Shown here piece after piece: positions 9,193 through 17,797 of a stretch of 64,000 nucleotides of DNA. Position numbers and translations under genes: made by a program. Every line of letters starts with the position of its first letter. The first letter of the stretch is position 1. The notes below the pieces were generated by a model that did no database searches, was not told the DNA's origin, and worked only from the letters and a program-made list of their open reading frames with translations. The stretch covers positions 1 to 64,000 of the forward strand of contig CAZCUR010000005.1 in NCBI GenBank assembly GCA_964501815.1, read 5' to 3'. This stretch comes from Geothermobacter sp964501815. GTDB taxonomy: Bacteria > Desulfobacterota > Desulfuromonadia > Desulfuromonadales > Geothermobacteraceae.

Positions 9193-10101
9193 ATGCTGCT
9201 GATCTTGCTTCTGACCCTGACCCTTGTTGTCCTGCCGGACAACTGCTGGGCCTGGGGTATCGGATTTCATCTTCAGGTCGGTTCCTGGCTGCTGGACAAC
9301 AGCGCCGCACTGGCCGAACCGCTGCGCCAGCTGCTGGCGCGCTGTCCCCAGGACTACCTGTACGGCTGCATTGCCGCCGACATCACTCTGGGCAAAAAAT
9401 TCACCCACTATCTGAAACACTGCCACTCCTGGCGGGTTGCGCTGCAACTGATCGACCAGGCACGCACCGACGGCCAGAAAGCCTGTGCCTACGGCTATCT
9501 GAGTCACCTCGCCATGGACACGGTGGCCCACTCTTTTTTCGTCCCCTTCAAAATGGTGCGCACCTACCCTTCGGTCATGCTCAAACATGCCTACTGGGAA
9601 ATGCGCATGGAGGGGAACGTCCCCCCGGAAACCTGGCTTTTGGCCCGCCGCATCGCCCGGCACGATTTTCGGGCCAACGACGAACTGCTGCGCTCGATTA
9701 TCGCCAACACCCTTTTTTCTTTCGGCACCAACAAGCGTATTTTCAATTCCCTGCTGATGCTGAATCGCCTGCAGCATTGGCAGAAAATGATGAGGTCGAT
9801 GGGGCGCAACTCACGCTGGGACATCCCGGCGGAACGACGCGATGACTATTTGACCCTGGCCCGGACCGTGACAGAAAGCATCCTGCGCCAAATGGACCAG
9901 AGCCCTTTCTGGGCGGCCGATCCGGCCGGAGAGCGCGCCCTGTACGCCGCCAGGCTGCTGCGCAAGAACCTGCATCTGTTGCACGTCAGTGGCAAGCTCT
10001 CCCCGGAAGAGGGCACCGCCCTGGTCCTGGAGATCCACCCCCGTTTTCGCCAGGGCATGACCTGCCCAGACCAGCTGCTGGAACTCCTGTCCGCCTACTG
10101 A
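9193..10101 (+). CDS. Exported zinc-dependent phospholipase C-like protein
   Basis: Resembles the zinc-dependent phospholipase C/S1-P1 nuclease fold. From the ATG at 9193 (302 residues) there is a strong signal peptide whose likely cleavage after Ala20 exposes Trp21; in Bacillus cereus PLC the mature N-terminal Trp binds zinc. Candidate zinc ligands follow in family order: His26, Asp64, His72 or 78, the pair H105xxxD109 and the pair H132xxxE136, which parallel H118xxxD122 and H142xxxE146 of the B. cereus enzyme. Substrate is unproven; many environmental homologues are uncharacterised. A GTG at 9157 would place 12 polar residues before the signal peptide and is less likely. Confidence 0.8.
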   Translation: MLLILLLTLTLVVLPDNCWAWGIGFHLQVGSWLLDNSAALAEPLRQLLARCPQDYLYGCIAADITLGKKFTHYLKHCHSWRVALQLIDQARTDGQKACAYGYLSHLAMDTVAHSFFVPFKMVRTYPSVMLKHAYWEMRMEGNVPPETWLLARRIARHDFRANDELLRSIIANTLFSFGTNKRIFNSLLMLNRLQHWQKMMRSMGRNSRWDIPAERRDDYLTLARTVTESILRQMDQSPFWAADPAGERALYAARLLRKNLHLLHVSGKLSPEEGTALVLEIHPRFRQGMTCPDQLLELLSAY

Positions 10102-10108
10102 CTGGTAC

Positions 10109-11305
10109 TCAGGAAGAGCGCAGGCTCAAAGCCCGGTCAAGCAGCCGATCGGCCAAGTCCTGCTTGGCCATCTTCGCAAGGGATTCGCACCGTCCGTCCG
10201 CGAAAAAGAGGCGCACCTCGTTCTGCTCCGCGTCAAAACCGATATCCTTGCGGCTGACATCGTTGGCGACGATCAGGTCCGCCCCCTTGGCAGCGAGTTT
10301 GGCCGCGGCATGGCCATCCAGGTCCTCGGTTTCGGCGGCAAACCCGACGAGAACGGCTTTCAGCCGCCGCCGTCCCAGTTCAGCCAGAATATCCGGGTTG
10401 GCTTCCAGCTCGATCCGGTTCAGCACATCCCTGCCCTTCTTGAGCTTGTCGGCAGCCCGAACGACAGGCCGGTAATCGGCAACCGCCGCCGCCTTGAAAA
10501 TCAGATCCATCGTTTCGGCACGCTGCAGAACTTCCTGATACATCTGCCCGGCACTGACCACATCGACCCGTTCAACTCCCAGGGGCGCAGCCAGACAGGT
10601 CGGACCGCTGATGAGGGTCACCGCTGCGCCGCGCCGGGCGGCCGCCAGCGCCAGGGCATAGCCCATACGGCCGGAGGAATGATTGCTGATATAGCGCACC
10701 GGATCGATTTCCTCGCGGGTCGGGCCGGCGGTGACCAGAACCTTGAGTCCCGCCAGGTCCTGGGGCCTCAAAAGCCGGATGGACCGCTCAAAGATATCCG
10801 CCGGGTCGGGCAACTTCCCTGCGCCCTCCCAGCCGCAGGCCAGCTCGCCCACCACCGGTGACATGATGTGATAGCCGTGATCCGCAAGGCGCTGCTGGTT
10901 GGCCTGGTAGATGGGGTTTTCGAACATGTTGACGTTCATGGCCGGAGCCAGCAGGACCGGCGCGCGGGTGGCCATCAACGTCGTGGTCAAAAGGTCATCG
11001 GCGATCCCATTGGCCAGCTTGCCCACCAGGTTGGCGGTCGCCGGAGCGACAACAAACAGTTCGGCCCGGTCCGCAAGGGAGATGTGGCCGATCTCGCGTT
11101 CCTGAATCAGATTGAACAAATCGACATGCACCGGGTTGCCGGTCAGGGTCTGAAAGGTCAGAGGCGCTATAAACTCCGTGGCGCTGGCGGTCATCACCAC
11201 ATGGACCTCAGCATGGGCCCGGCGAAAATGGCGCACCAGTTCGGCGGCCTTGTAGGCGGCAATCCCGCCGCAGACTCCGACGACAATCGTCCTGCCCTGC
11301 AACAT
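10109..11305 (-). CDS. coaBC: Bifunctional phosphopantothenoylcysteine decarboxylase/phosphopantothenate-cysteine ligase
   Basis: Two successive steps of coenzyme A synthesis in one 398-residue cytoplasmic protein. The N-terminal flavin-dependent decarboxylase (CoaC, about 1-185) has GGIAAYKA, the PAMNVNM motif and CGWEGAGKL, which corresponds to the substrate-closing flap. The C-terminal CTP-dependent ligase (CoaB, from about 190) has VTAGPTREEIDPVRYISNHSSG. The ATG at 11305 is preceded by GGGAGG; longer in-frame sequence to 11593 overlaps the upstream gene and is not needed. It follows the metallo-hydrolase by 19 bp and probably shares its transcript. Confidence 0.96.
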   Translation of the reverse strand: MLQGRTIVVGVCGGIAAYKAAELVRHFRRAHAEVHVVMTASATEFIAPLTFQTLTGNPVHVDLFNLIQEREIGHISLADRAELFVVAPATANLVGKLANGIADDLLTTTLMATRAPVLLAPAMNVNMFENPIYQANQQRLADHGYHIMSPVVGELACGWEGAGKLPDPADIFERSIRLLRPQDLAGLKVLVTAGPTREEIDPVRYISNHSSGRMGYALALAAARRGAAVTLISGPTCLAAPLGVERVDVVSAGQMYQEVLQRAETMDLIFKAAAVADYRPVVRAADKLKKGRDVLNRIELEANPDILAELGRRRLKAVLVGFAAETEDLDGHAAAKLAAKGADLIVANDVSRKDIGFDAEQNEVRLFFADGRCESLAKMAKQDLADRLLDRALSLRSS

Positions 11306-11324
11306 CAACAACCCTCCCGCTCTT

Positions 11325-11948
11325 TCAGTCCCCGACAAAGGGATTGAAACGTTTTTCCCGGCCGATGGTGGTATCCGGACCGTGCCCGGGGTGCACAACC
11401 GTCTCCTCGGGCAGCCCCAGCAGTTTGCTGCGGATCCCCTGGACCAGAGTCTCGTAGCTGCCGCCGGGCAGATCGGTCCGCCCGATGGACCCGGCGAAGA
11501 GCACGTCGCCGACAAACGCGTGCCCTTGTCCAACCAGACAGATACTCCCCGGGGAATGCCCCGGGATATGCAGGATCTCGAACACCAGTTCACCGACAGA
11601 AATCCGGTCCCCTTCGTTCAGAAACCGGGTCGGCGGTGGCGACTCCTCGGTGCTCAGGCCGTAAAGGGCCGCCTGGGCCGCGGCCTGACTCAGAAACGGC
11701 AGATCGGCCTCATGCATGGCGAAGGGGACCGCGGTGGCGTCCAGGATCCTGCGGTTGCCCCCGATATGGTCGAAGTGCCCGTGGGTCGCCACCAGCTGAT
11801 CCAGCACCAGGTCATGCCGGGACAGAGCCTGAAGCAGCACCTCAGCATCACTGCCGGCATCGACCAGCAGTGCGCGCCGGGTGACAGGGCAGCCAATGAT
11901 GTAGGCGTTAACCTGCAGAGGGCCGACAGGTATGGCCTCAACAATCAT
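11325..11948 (-). CDS. MBL-fold metallo-hydrolase (glyoxalase II-like)
   Basis: Small metallo-beta-lactamase-fold hydrolase (207 residues) with the zinc motif H56-x-H58-x-D60-H61 (THGHFDH) and later GHSPGS and VHPGHGPDT metal-binding segments. The short length without the HAGH C-terminal domain fits the YcbL-like group of stand-alone hydrolases related to hydroxyacylglutathione hydrolase; the thiol-ester substrate is unknown. Its ATG overlaps the stop of the upstream nuclease gene by 4 bp (ATGA), so translation is probably coupled. Confidence 0.9.
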   Translation of the reverse strand: MIVEAIPVGPLQVNAYIIGCPVTRRALLVDAGSDAEVLLQALSRHDLVLDQLVATHGHFDHIGGNRRILDATAVPFAMHEADLPFLSQAAAQAALYGLSTEESPPPTRFLNEGDRISVGELVFEILHIPGHSPGSICLVGQGHAFVGDVLFAGSIGRTDLPGGSYETLVQGIRSKLLGLPEETVVHPGHGPDTTIGREKRFNPFVGD

Positions 11949-13087
11949 GAGTCCTCATCTCCCTGGGGAAAAAGGTTGAGATTACGGCCGGCAAGCTGCT
12001 CTCCGAGACTGAAGGATAAAGGGCGGTCCGAACGGCGCGTCCGGCGTTTGTCAGCACCGGCACCGGTTTCGGCGGGCCGAAGCGGTCCCTGGTTCGATTC
12101 AGCCGCGGCGGTCCCGGAGGCTTCGGTTCCGGAAGCTGCGGTCGCCCCTTTGAAAAAGTAACGGTCGTACAGGCGGTGGTAACTGGTCCAGTCGCCCTCT
12201 TTTTCCGCCTCTTTTTCCATGTGGCTGCGGATACCGTTCAGTTTGGAATCGAGGTCATCGAGAAAATTGAGCGCAACCGCCTCGAGGGTTTTCGGCCGCT
12301 TGGGAGAACCGAATTCGTACTGGCCATGATGGGAAAGGAGCAAATGCTTCAGCTGCATGGCCAGTTCACGAGGAAAACCGTCGATGCGCCGGATGTGTTC
12401 GTCGATCAGTTCAACCCCCATGATGATGTGGCCGAGCAGCTTGCCCTCATCGGTATACTCAAAACTGCGGCTGTACCGCAGTTCGAAAATCTTGCCGACA
12501 TCGTGCAAAAGTGCGCCGGCGAGAAGCAGATCCCGGTTGAGAAAATCGTAATGGCTGCAGACCAGATCGACCAGACCGGCAATGGACAGGGAGTGTTCCG
12601 CCAGCCCCCCCAGATAGACATGGTGCATCGATTTGGCCGCCGGAGCGCGGCAATAGGCGCGGGCAAAGTCGTCATCGGCAAGCAAACCATCCAACAGCGC
12701 CCGCAGATGCGGTTGCCTGATGGTCGCCACCACCTGCCGCAACCGTGAGGCGAGCTGCCCGGCGGACTCGGCGGCCACCGGGAGGAAGTCGGCGAAATCG
12801 ACCTCCTTTTCGTCAATGCGTTCAATATCCTGAACCACCAGCTGCATGCGCCCCAGATAGAGACTGGCCCGGCCGCGCACCCGGACAAAGTCGTCTCGGG
12901 CAAAACGGTTCTCGAAGTCCTCGACGCGATCCCAGATGCGCCCTTCCAGTTCCCCGGTTCGGTCCATCAGTTTCAGCGTCATGTAGGGTTTGCCGTTGCG
13001 GGCCATGGCGCTGGTTCGGTCGCGCACCAGAAAAACATCCTCGACCCAGTCCCGCTCGCGGATATCACGAACATAAACCTGTTTCAC
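11945..13087 (-). CDS. YhaM-like 3'-5' exoribonuclease (OB-fold plus HD domain)
   Basis: A 380-residue cytoplasmic protein with an N-terminal OB-fold (about 10-95, RNGKPYMTLKLMDRTGELEG) that should bind nucleic acid, and an HD phosphohydrolase domain (about 150-315) with His156, His165, the H195-D196 pair in LLHDVGK and a later LLSHHG. This order is the one seen in YhaM/CBF1 nucleases. The C-terminal 60 residues are low-complexity (Ala/Glu/Arg-rich). It lies 1 bp after the FAD-protein stop in the same direction, within a run that continues to coaBC. Confidence 0.9.
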   Translation of the reverse strand: MKQVYVRDIRERDWVEDVFLVRDRTSAMARNGKPYMTLKLMDRTGELEGRIWDRVEDFENRFARDDFVRVRGRASLYLGRMQLVVQDIERIDEKEVDFADFLPVAAESAGQLASRLRQVVATIRQPHLRALLDGLLADDDFARAYCRAPAAKSMHHVYLGGLAEHSLSIAGLVDLVCSHYDFLNRDLLLAGALLHDVGKIFELRYSRSFEYTDEGKLLGHIIMGVELIDEHIRRIDGFPRELAMQLKHLLLSHHGQYEFGSPKRPKTLEAVALNFLDDLDSKLNGIRSHMEKEAEKEGDWTSYHRLYDRYFFKGATAASGTEASGTAAAESNQGPLRPAETGAGADKRRTRRSDRPLSFSLGEQLAGRNLNLFPQGDEDS

Positions 13088-13088
13088 A

Positions 13089-14672
13089 TCATCCCCCGGC
13101 TGAAAGTTGCTTCATGATACTACCGGCGACACGCATACCGTCAAGGGCGGCACTCATGATGCCGCCGGCATAACCGGCGCCCTCACCGGCCGGAAAGAGC
13201 CCCGGATGGGAGACCGAGGCCCCGTCTTCCCCCCGTACGATGCGCACCGGCGCCGAGGTCCGGCTTTCAACCCCCACCAGCACCGCCTCGGCCGTCACAA
13301 AACCGCGCATCTTGCGGTCGAACATCAGGATACCACGCCGCAAGGGCGCCAGCAGCTGCTCCGGGAAGAGCCGGCCCAGATCGGCCTCGACCACACCGGG
13401 ACGGCAGACGGGCCAGACCGGCCCGGTGCCACGACCAAGGAAGGCGAGCAGATTCTGCGCCGGCACCCGGTCGTCCCCCCCTCCCAGCCGCCAGGCCAGA
13501 TGCTCAAGGCGACGCTGAAAGGCGACCCCGGACAAGACGTCAGGTCCAAAGTCCTTCGGCCCGACACTGACCACCAGGGCGCTGTTGGACCAGGGGGCGT
13601 TTCGCCGGCGGCGGCTCATACCGTTGACCACCAGGTGTTCCGGTTCGGATGATGCGTTGATAATCTCCCCGCCGGGGCACATGCAGAAACTGTAGACACC
13701 GCGTCCGCTGTCCGGATCATTCCAGGCCAGCCGGTAGTCGGCCGCGCCGACGGCCGGAGCGGCGCTGCCGTACTGAATCCGGTTGACAAGAGACGCCGGA
13801 TGCGCCACCCGCAGCCCGACGGCAAAGGGTTTGGCTTCCAGCCGCACCCCCTTGTCCTTCAACATGGCGTAGGTATCGCGGGCGCTGTGGCCAGGGGCCA
13901 GCACCAGAGCCTGGCAGGGGAGGATATCCCGGTCATTGACCACCGCCGCAGTCACTCGCCCGTTCTGAATCTCGAAACCGGTGAGACAGGATTCAAAGCG
14001 CATGTCGACATCGAGGCTTTGCAAAAGACGCCGAAAGCGGATGAGAACGGCGCGCAGGCGGTCACTGCCAATATGCGGCTTGGCATCGATGAGAATATCC
14101 CGGGGCGCGCCGCAATCGACCAGAGTCTGCAATATCCGGCGGATGTCCGGATGATTGATACGGGTCGTCAGTTTGCCGTCTGAAAAGGTGCCGGCCCCGC
14201 CTTCACCAAACTGGACGTTGCTGACCGGGTCAAGTCCGTCCCCCCGCCAGAACCGATCGACATCACCAATCCGCTGCTCCACCGGCCGCCCACGTTCGAG
14301 CAGGGTCACCGCCGCCCCGCCGCGGGCCAGCTCCAGAGCGGCAAAAAGGCCCGCCGGCCCCATCCCCACCACCACAACGGAAGGCGTGTGGGCCAGCCTC
14401 ACTGTCTCGGGCGATGCAGGGCGTTCGAAACGACTCAGTTTCTTGTGCCGGCGCAGCAGGCGCTCTTCCCGATCGGTCTCAAAAGAGACAGCCAGAACGT
14501 AATACAACCTGGGTTTGCGGCGGGCGTCAATGGAGCGCCTTTGGATGACGGCGTTGCGCACCATCTCGGGCGCTATCCCGAGGGTCTCAGCGACCAGCCT
14601 CGCCGGATCGAGACGACTCTGTTCCACCGGAACGAGGATGTCACGCAGCAGCAGGGCCATAAAGAGGTTCAA
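13089..14672 (-). CDS. FAD-dependent dehydrogenase, COG2509-type
   Basis: Predicted flavoprotein of about 527 residues with a dinucleotide-binding GMGPAGL loop (about 103-109), a second FAD segment and a C-terminal GEGAGYAGGIMSAALDG that closes on the flavin. This fits the COG2509 family; its physiological reaction is not known. The N-terminal 90 residues are a separate small domain usual for the group. Start choice is uncertain: a TTG at 14672 overlaps the upstream kinase stop (TTGA), suggesting coupling, while ATG at 14660 is the first ATG; neither has a clear Shine-Dalgarno. Confidence 0.88.
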   Translation of the reverse strand: MNLFMALLLRDILVPVEQSRLDPARLVAETLGIAPEMVRNAVIQRRSIDARRKPRLYYVLAVSFETDREERLLRRHKKLSRFERPASPETVRLAHTPSVVVVGMGPAGLFAALELARGGAAVTLLERGRPVEQRIGDVDRFWRGDGLDPVSNVQFGEGGAGTFSDGKLTTRINHPDIRRILQTLVDCGAPRDILIDAKPHIGSDRLRAVLIRFRRLLQSLDVDMRFESCLTGFEIQNGRVTAAVVNDRDILPCQALVLAPGHSARDTYAMLKDKGVRLEAKPFAVGLRVAHPASLVNRIQYGSAAPAVGAADYRLAWNDPDSGRGVYSFCMCPGGEIINASSEPEHLVVNGMSRRRRNAPWSNSALVVSVGPKDFGPDVLSGVAFQRRLEHLAWRLGGGDDRVPAQNLLAFLGRGTGPVWPVCRPGVVEADLGRLFPEQLLAPLRRGILMFDRKMRGFVTAEAVLVGVESRTSAPVRIVRGEDGASVSHPGLFPAGEGAGYAGGIMSAALDGMRVAGSIMKQLSAGG

Positions 14673-15853
14673 GCACCAGAGTCGGCAACAGGCAACGCAA
14701 TGTGAAACGTCGCCCCCTGCCCCGGTTCACTTTCGACCCGGATGCGACCGCCCAGCGTCTTGACGTTGCGCAGCACGACAGACAGGCCGAAACCGGTGCC
14801 GCGTTCCTTGGTGGTGAAAAAGGGGTCGAAAATTTGGTTGAGATGTTCACTCGGGATGCCTCCGCCGGTGTCGGCGACCGTAATCTGATGCCAGCCGTCC
14901 TCGCGCCGGAGCCGGACCTCAAGCCGGCCGCCGTCCTGCATTTCCTGCAGGGCATTGGCGAAAAGATTGGAAAAGATCTGCTCCACCTCATCCGGGTTGC
15001 CCCGCACCCGTGAATCGGGCTGCAACTCCATGGAGATGCTGACCTGTTGCTGATGGGCCTGCTCGACAAAGCCCGCCATGACCTGTTCGATCAGGGCTTT
15101 CAGATCGATATCGACAGGCTCGCCCTGAGGCTGGCGGCTGACCCCCAGCAGCTTGACCAGCAGATCGTCGATGCGCTCGACTTCCCCCAAAACCCGGTCG
15201 GCGTAGGAAACCATTTCCGGGTCGTCGGCCAGCGCACCGCGCAGGACCTGGGTAAACAGGGCAATGGAATTGAGGGGGTTGCGAATTTCATGAGCCATGC
15301 CGGCGGCCAGGTGCCCCAGCGCCACCAGCTTTTCCGCCTGCAGGATTTCGGCATGCGCCCTTTCCAGCTCCCGGCTCTTCTCCAGGACCCGTCGTTCCAG
15401 TTCGAGATTCCACTCCTCGATCTCCCGCAACAGCCGTTCGCGCTCATGAATCAGCTCGAGATTGTGCAGTTCGATGCGCCGCAGACGCAGGACATTTTCG
15501 ATGCGCTCTACCAGATTCTGGTTGGAAAACGGCTTGAGGATGTAATCGGAGGCACCGGCCTTCATCAGTTCGACGGCTATCTCCTCCGAACCTTTGCCGG
15601 TAAACATGATGACATAGGTTTCCGGATACTCGGCGCGGATGCGCTTGAGCGCCTCCAGACCGTTCATGCGCGGCATCATGTAATCGAGCAGCACCACCTC
15701 GGGCCGGTGCTTTTTGATCAGGTCGAGACCGACGACGGCATCCTCGGCGGTCATCACCTCATAGCCGCGGCTGCCCAGAACCATGGATGTCAGTTCGAGA
15801 ATGATCTTTTCATCATCGATAATGACAATGAGGCTTTTTTTGTCGTCTGCCAT
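14669..15853 (-). CDS. Response-regulator receiver fused to a histidine kinase
   Basis: Soluble signalling protein (394 residues) with a receiver first (about 8-120; Asp57, Lys107), a coiled coil (about 128-180), then a kinase core: H-box GHLAAGMAHEIRNPLNSI with His188 and a catalytic ATPase domain with DTGGGIP and GTGFGLSV. There is no membrane segment, so its input is probably phosphotransfer from another kinase. The ATG at 15853 fits the receiver boundary; the Shine-Dalgarno is poor. It lies downstream of a UspA and a single-domain receiver in the same direction, which may be its partners. Confidence 0.93.
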   Translation of the reverse strand: MADDKKSLIVIIDDEKIILELTSMVLGSRGYEVMTAEDAVVGLDLIKKHRPEVVLLDYMMPRMNGLEALKRIRAEYPETYVIMFTGKGSEEIAVELMKAGASDYILKPFSNQNLVERIENVLRLRRIELHNLELIHERERLLREIEEWNLELERRVLEKSRELERAHAEILQAEKLVALGHLAAGMAHEIRNPLNSIALFTQVLRGALADDPEMVSYADRVLGEVERIDDLLVKLLGVSRQPQGEPVDIDLKALIEQVMAGFVEQAHQQQVSISMELQPDSRVRGNPDEVEQIFSNLFANALQEMQDGGRLEVRLRREDGWHQITVADTGGGIPSEHLNQIFDPFFTTKERGTGFGLSVVLRNVKTLGGRIRVESEPGQGATFHIALPVADSGA

Positions 15854-15909
15854 GTTCCGGTCCCGTAAGGGTCGCAATCGAAGGTGAAGGGTCGATGGGG
15901 CCAAAGAAT

Positions 15910-15949
15910 ACCCCCTGCCTCGCCCATATGACAAGGGGAAACAGGGGGT
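15910..15949 (-). terminator. Possible stem-loop after the UspA gene
   Basis: ACCCCCTG (15910-15917) pairs with CAGGGGGT (15942-15949) across a 24-base loop that itself contains CCC/GGG pairing. On the minus strand it lies just after the UspA stop and is followed by ATTCTTT, a weak T-run. It may be a leaky terminator between UspA and the receiver-kinase. Confidence 0.3.
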
Positions 15950-15984
15950 TGCAGACGTTGGTGGCAATCCGGGACCGGGCCGGG

Positions 15985-16434
15985 TCAATCCTCCTGGCAG
16001 CGGATGGTCAACACGGGGATGGTCGACTTGCGCACGACCTTTTCGGCCGTGCTGCCGAACAGGACATGGTCAAGCCCGGTCCGTCCATGGGTCCCCATGA
16101 CAATGAGCTCTGCGCCGACCTCGCCGGCCTTGTCAATGATTTGCTCATGGGGGATACCGGAGACGACATGGGTGACATACCGGTCAAAATCAGGCAGATG
16201 GGTCCGGCAGAAACGCTCCATCATTTTGTTGGCCCCTTCGACGATTTCGGCCTCAAGGGTATCGAAAGAGATATGCGGCACATAAAACCCGCGCAGATCG
16301 ACCGGTTCGTTGATGACATGAATGAGGTGCAGTTCGGCCTGAAAGTGGCGGGCCAGGGACAGGGCGTAGTCGAAGGCGAAATCGGAGCCAGGGGAAAAGT
16401 CGGTGGCAAACAGAATCGTTTTGAATTCCTTCAT
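15985..16434 (-). CDS. Universal stress protein, UspA family
   Basis: A 149-residue single-domain Usp protein. The N-terminal strand (ILFATDFSPGSDFAFDYA) and the C-terminal nucleotide-binding loop GTHGRTGLDHVLFGSTAEKV, followed by STIPVLTIR, match the ATP-binding class of universal stress proteins. The specific role is unknown; such proteins support survival under starvation and other stress. A purine-rich GGGGG precedes the ATG. It lies 38 bp after a single-domain receiver and upstream of a receiver-kinase, so it may belong to a stress-signalling unit driven by the promoter at 16884-16911. Confidence 0.93.
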   Translation of the reverse strand: MKEFKTILFATDFSPGSDFAFDYALSLARHFQAELHLIHVINEPVDLRGFYVPHISFDTLEAEIVEGANKMMERFCRTHLPDFDRYVTHVVSGIPHEQIIDKAGEVGAELIVMGTHGRTGLDHVLFGSTAEKVVRKSTIPVLTIRCQED

Positions 16435-16472
16435 CGCGACCCCCTTTCTCCCCCTTGCGGCTGCGTGAGGGA

Positions 16473-16838
16473 TCAGTTGGCGATCTTGTTCATGACCGAT
16501 TTCAGTTCCGCCAGTCGCACCGGCTTGTGCAGGTACTCCATCGCGCCCAGATTCATGGCGTCCAGATAGGTATCAACACCACCATAGGCGGTAATCATGA
16601 TCACGCGTGTATCGGGGTGTTCGGCGTGCAAATGGCGCAGAAAATTGAGGCCGTTCATCTCGGGCATGTTGATGTCACTGATGACCAGACTGACCTTCTT
16701 TTCACGAAGATATTCCAAAGCCTCGGCCCCGTTGGCCACACTGTCGACTTCGTAACCCTCCTGGCTGAGCAACTTGGAGAGTCCGATGCGGGCGTTCTCC
16801 TCATCGTCGACAATCAGAATTTTCTCTATGGACTGCAT
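16473..16838 (-). CDS. Single-domain response regulator
   Basis: A 121-residue CheY-like receiver with no output domain. The acidic pair DD (11-12), phosphoacceptor Asp55 (VISDINMPEMNG), a conserved Thr in ITAYGG and Lys104 in HKPVRL are all present, so it should accept phosphate. It may pass phosphate to the receiver-kinase encoded downstream or bind a target protein. A good promoter lies about 46 bases upstream, and GGGAG is 11 bases before the ATG. First gene of a probable receiver-Usp unit. Confidence 0.92.
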   Translation of the reverse strand: MQSIEKILIVDDEENARIGLSKLLSQEGYEVDSVANGAEALEYLREKKVSLVISDINMPEMNGLNFLRHLHAEHPDTRVIMITAYGGVDTYLDAMNLGAMEYLHKPVRLAELKSVMNKIAN

Positions 16839-16883
16839 AAATCACCAAACTCCCGGTTGATATCTCATCCAATCTTTGGAAAA

Positions 16884-16911
16884 AGCATATCACCGCCAAG
16901 GTGGCTGTCAA
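16884..16911 (-). promoter_or_regulatory. Sigma-70 promoter of the receiver-Usp unit
   Basis: Reading leftwards, TTGACA (16911-16906), a 16-base spacer and TATGCT (16889-16884) stand about 46 bases before the receiver start. The -35 is perfect and the -10 matches 4 of 6. CCGCCA/TGGCGG repeats flank the -35. Confidence 0.6.
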
Positions 16912-16984
16912 GCTGGCGGGCGTGAACCCGTGACGACATTTTTGACGGTAAAACAGGGACTTGCCTCTTCTGACACTGAAGCCT

Positions 16985-17797
16985 TCAGCAACGGTCCAAA
17001 CAGGACAGAAATTCGGCAAGCAGCGGACGCAGCTGCCGCACATGTGATTTGCCGGCCTGCAAAACCTCATCGTGGTGCAGGCTGTTACTGGCACGTCCGG
17101 CAGCCTTGTTGGTGACCAAGGCCAGTCCCATGGCACGCAGGCCCAGAGCACCGGCCATAATCATCTCGGGAACCATCGACATGGAAACGACATCCGCACC
17201 CAGGCGCTCCAGCATCCGAATCTCCGCCGGTGTTTCATAACTCGGCCCCGGCATGCAGGCAAGAACCCCGCGGCGCAGAACCAGCCCTTCCCGCTCCACC
17301 GCATTGGCCAGCTCAGGATACACCTCAACCGGATAGAGCCGGGTCAGGTCGACAAAGGGTGGAGGCGACAGGGCGCGGAGCGGATTATCGGCGGTCAGAT
17401 TGATGTGGTCTTCGACAAAGACCGGGTCGCCCACGGCAAAACTGCGATTGATGCCGCCAACGGCACTGGTGACCAGCAGTTTTTTCACCCCCAGGGCCGC
17501 TGCCAGACGCACCGGCCAGGCCGCCTCGTAGGCCGACACCCCCTGGTAGAGATGCAGGCGTCCATAAAAGACCAACCCTTCCTGGTCACCAAGACGGACC
17601 CGGGCAAGTCGACCCGAATGCCCGGGGACAGGAGCGACAGACGGAAATCCGGGCAGCGAGGCGGCATCGACACTCAGCACCTCTTCCAAATCGGACGTCA
17701 GTTCGGAGAAACCGGAGCCAAGGATGATGGCAAAAGACAAGGGCCCGGCTCCCACCTGCCGTTGGGCCGCATTTTGGTCAATTCCGAGTTCAACCAC
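16985..17797 (-). CDS. punA: Purine nucleoside phosphorylase (trimeric class)
   Basis: Phosphorolysis of purine nucleosides to base and (deoxy)ribose-1-phosphate for purine salvage. The 270 residues contain the trimeric PNP signatures: phosphate loop GSGF (27-30), PGHSG (58-62), GRLHLYQG (79-86), TSAVGGIN (110-117), MPGPSYETPAEIR (182-194), and the purine-binding Asn230 in VTNKAAG. The GTG start at 17797 is supported by GGAGGTG just upstream and gives the usual family length; it overlaps the end of the zinc-ribbon receiver gene by 8 bp, so the two genes are translationally linked. Confidence 0.93.
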   Translation of the reverse strand: MVELGIDQNAAQRQVGAGPLSFAIILGSGFSELTSDLEEVLSVDAASLPGFPSVAPVPGHSGRLARVRLGDQEGLVFYGRLHLYQGVSAYEAAWPVRLAAALGVKKLLVTSAVGGINRSFAVGDPVFVEDHINLTADNPLRALSPPPFVDLTRLYPVEVYPELANAVEREGLVLRRGVLACMPGPSYETPAEIRMLERLGADVVSMSMVPEMIMAGALGLRAMGLALVTNKAAGRASNSLHHDEVLQAGKSHVRQLRPLLAEFLSCLDRC

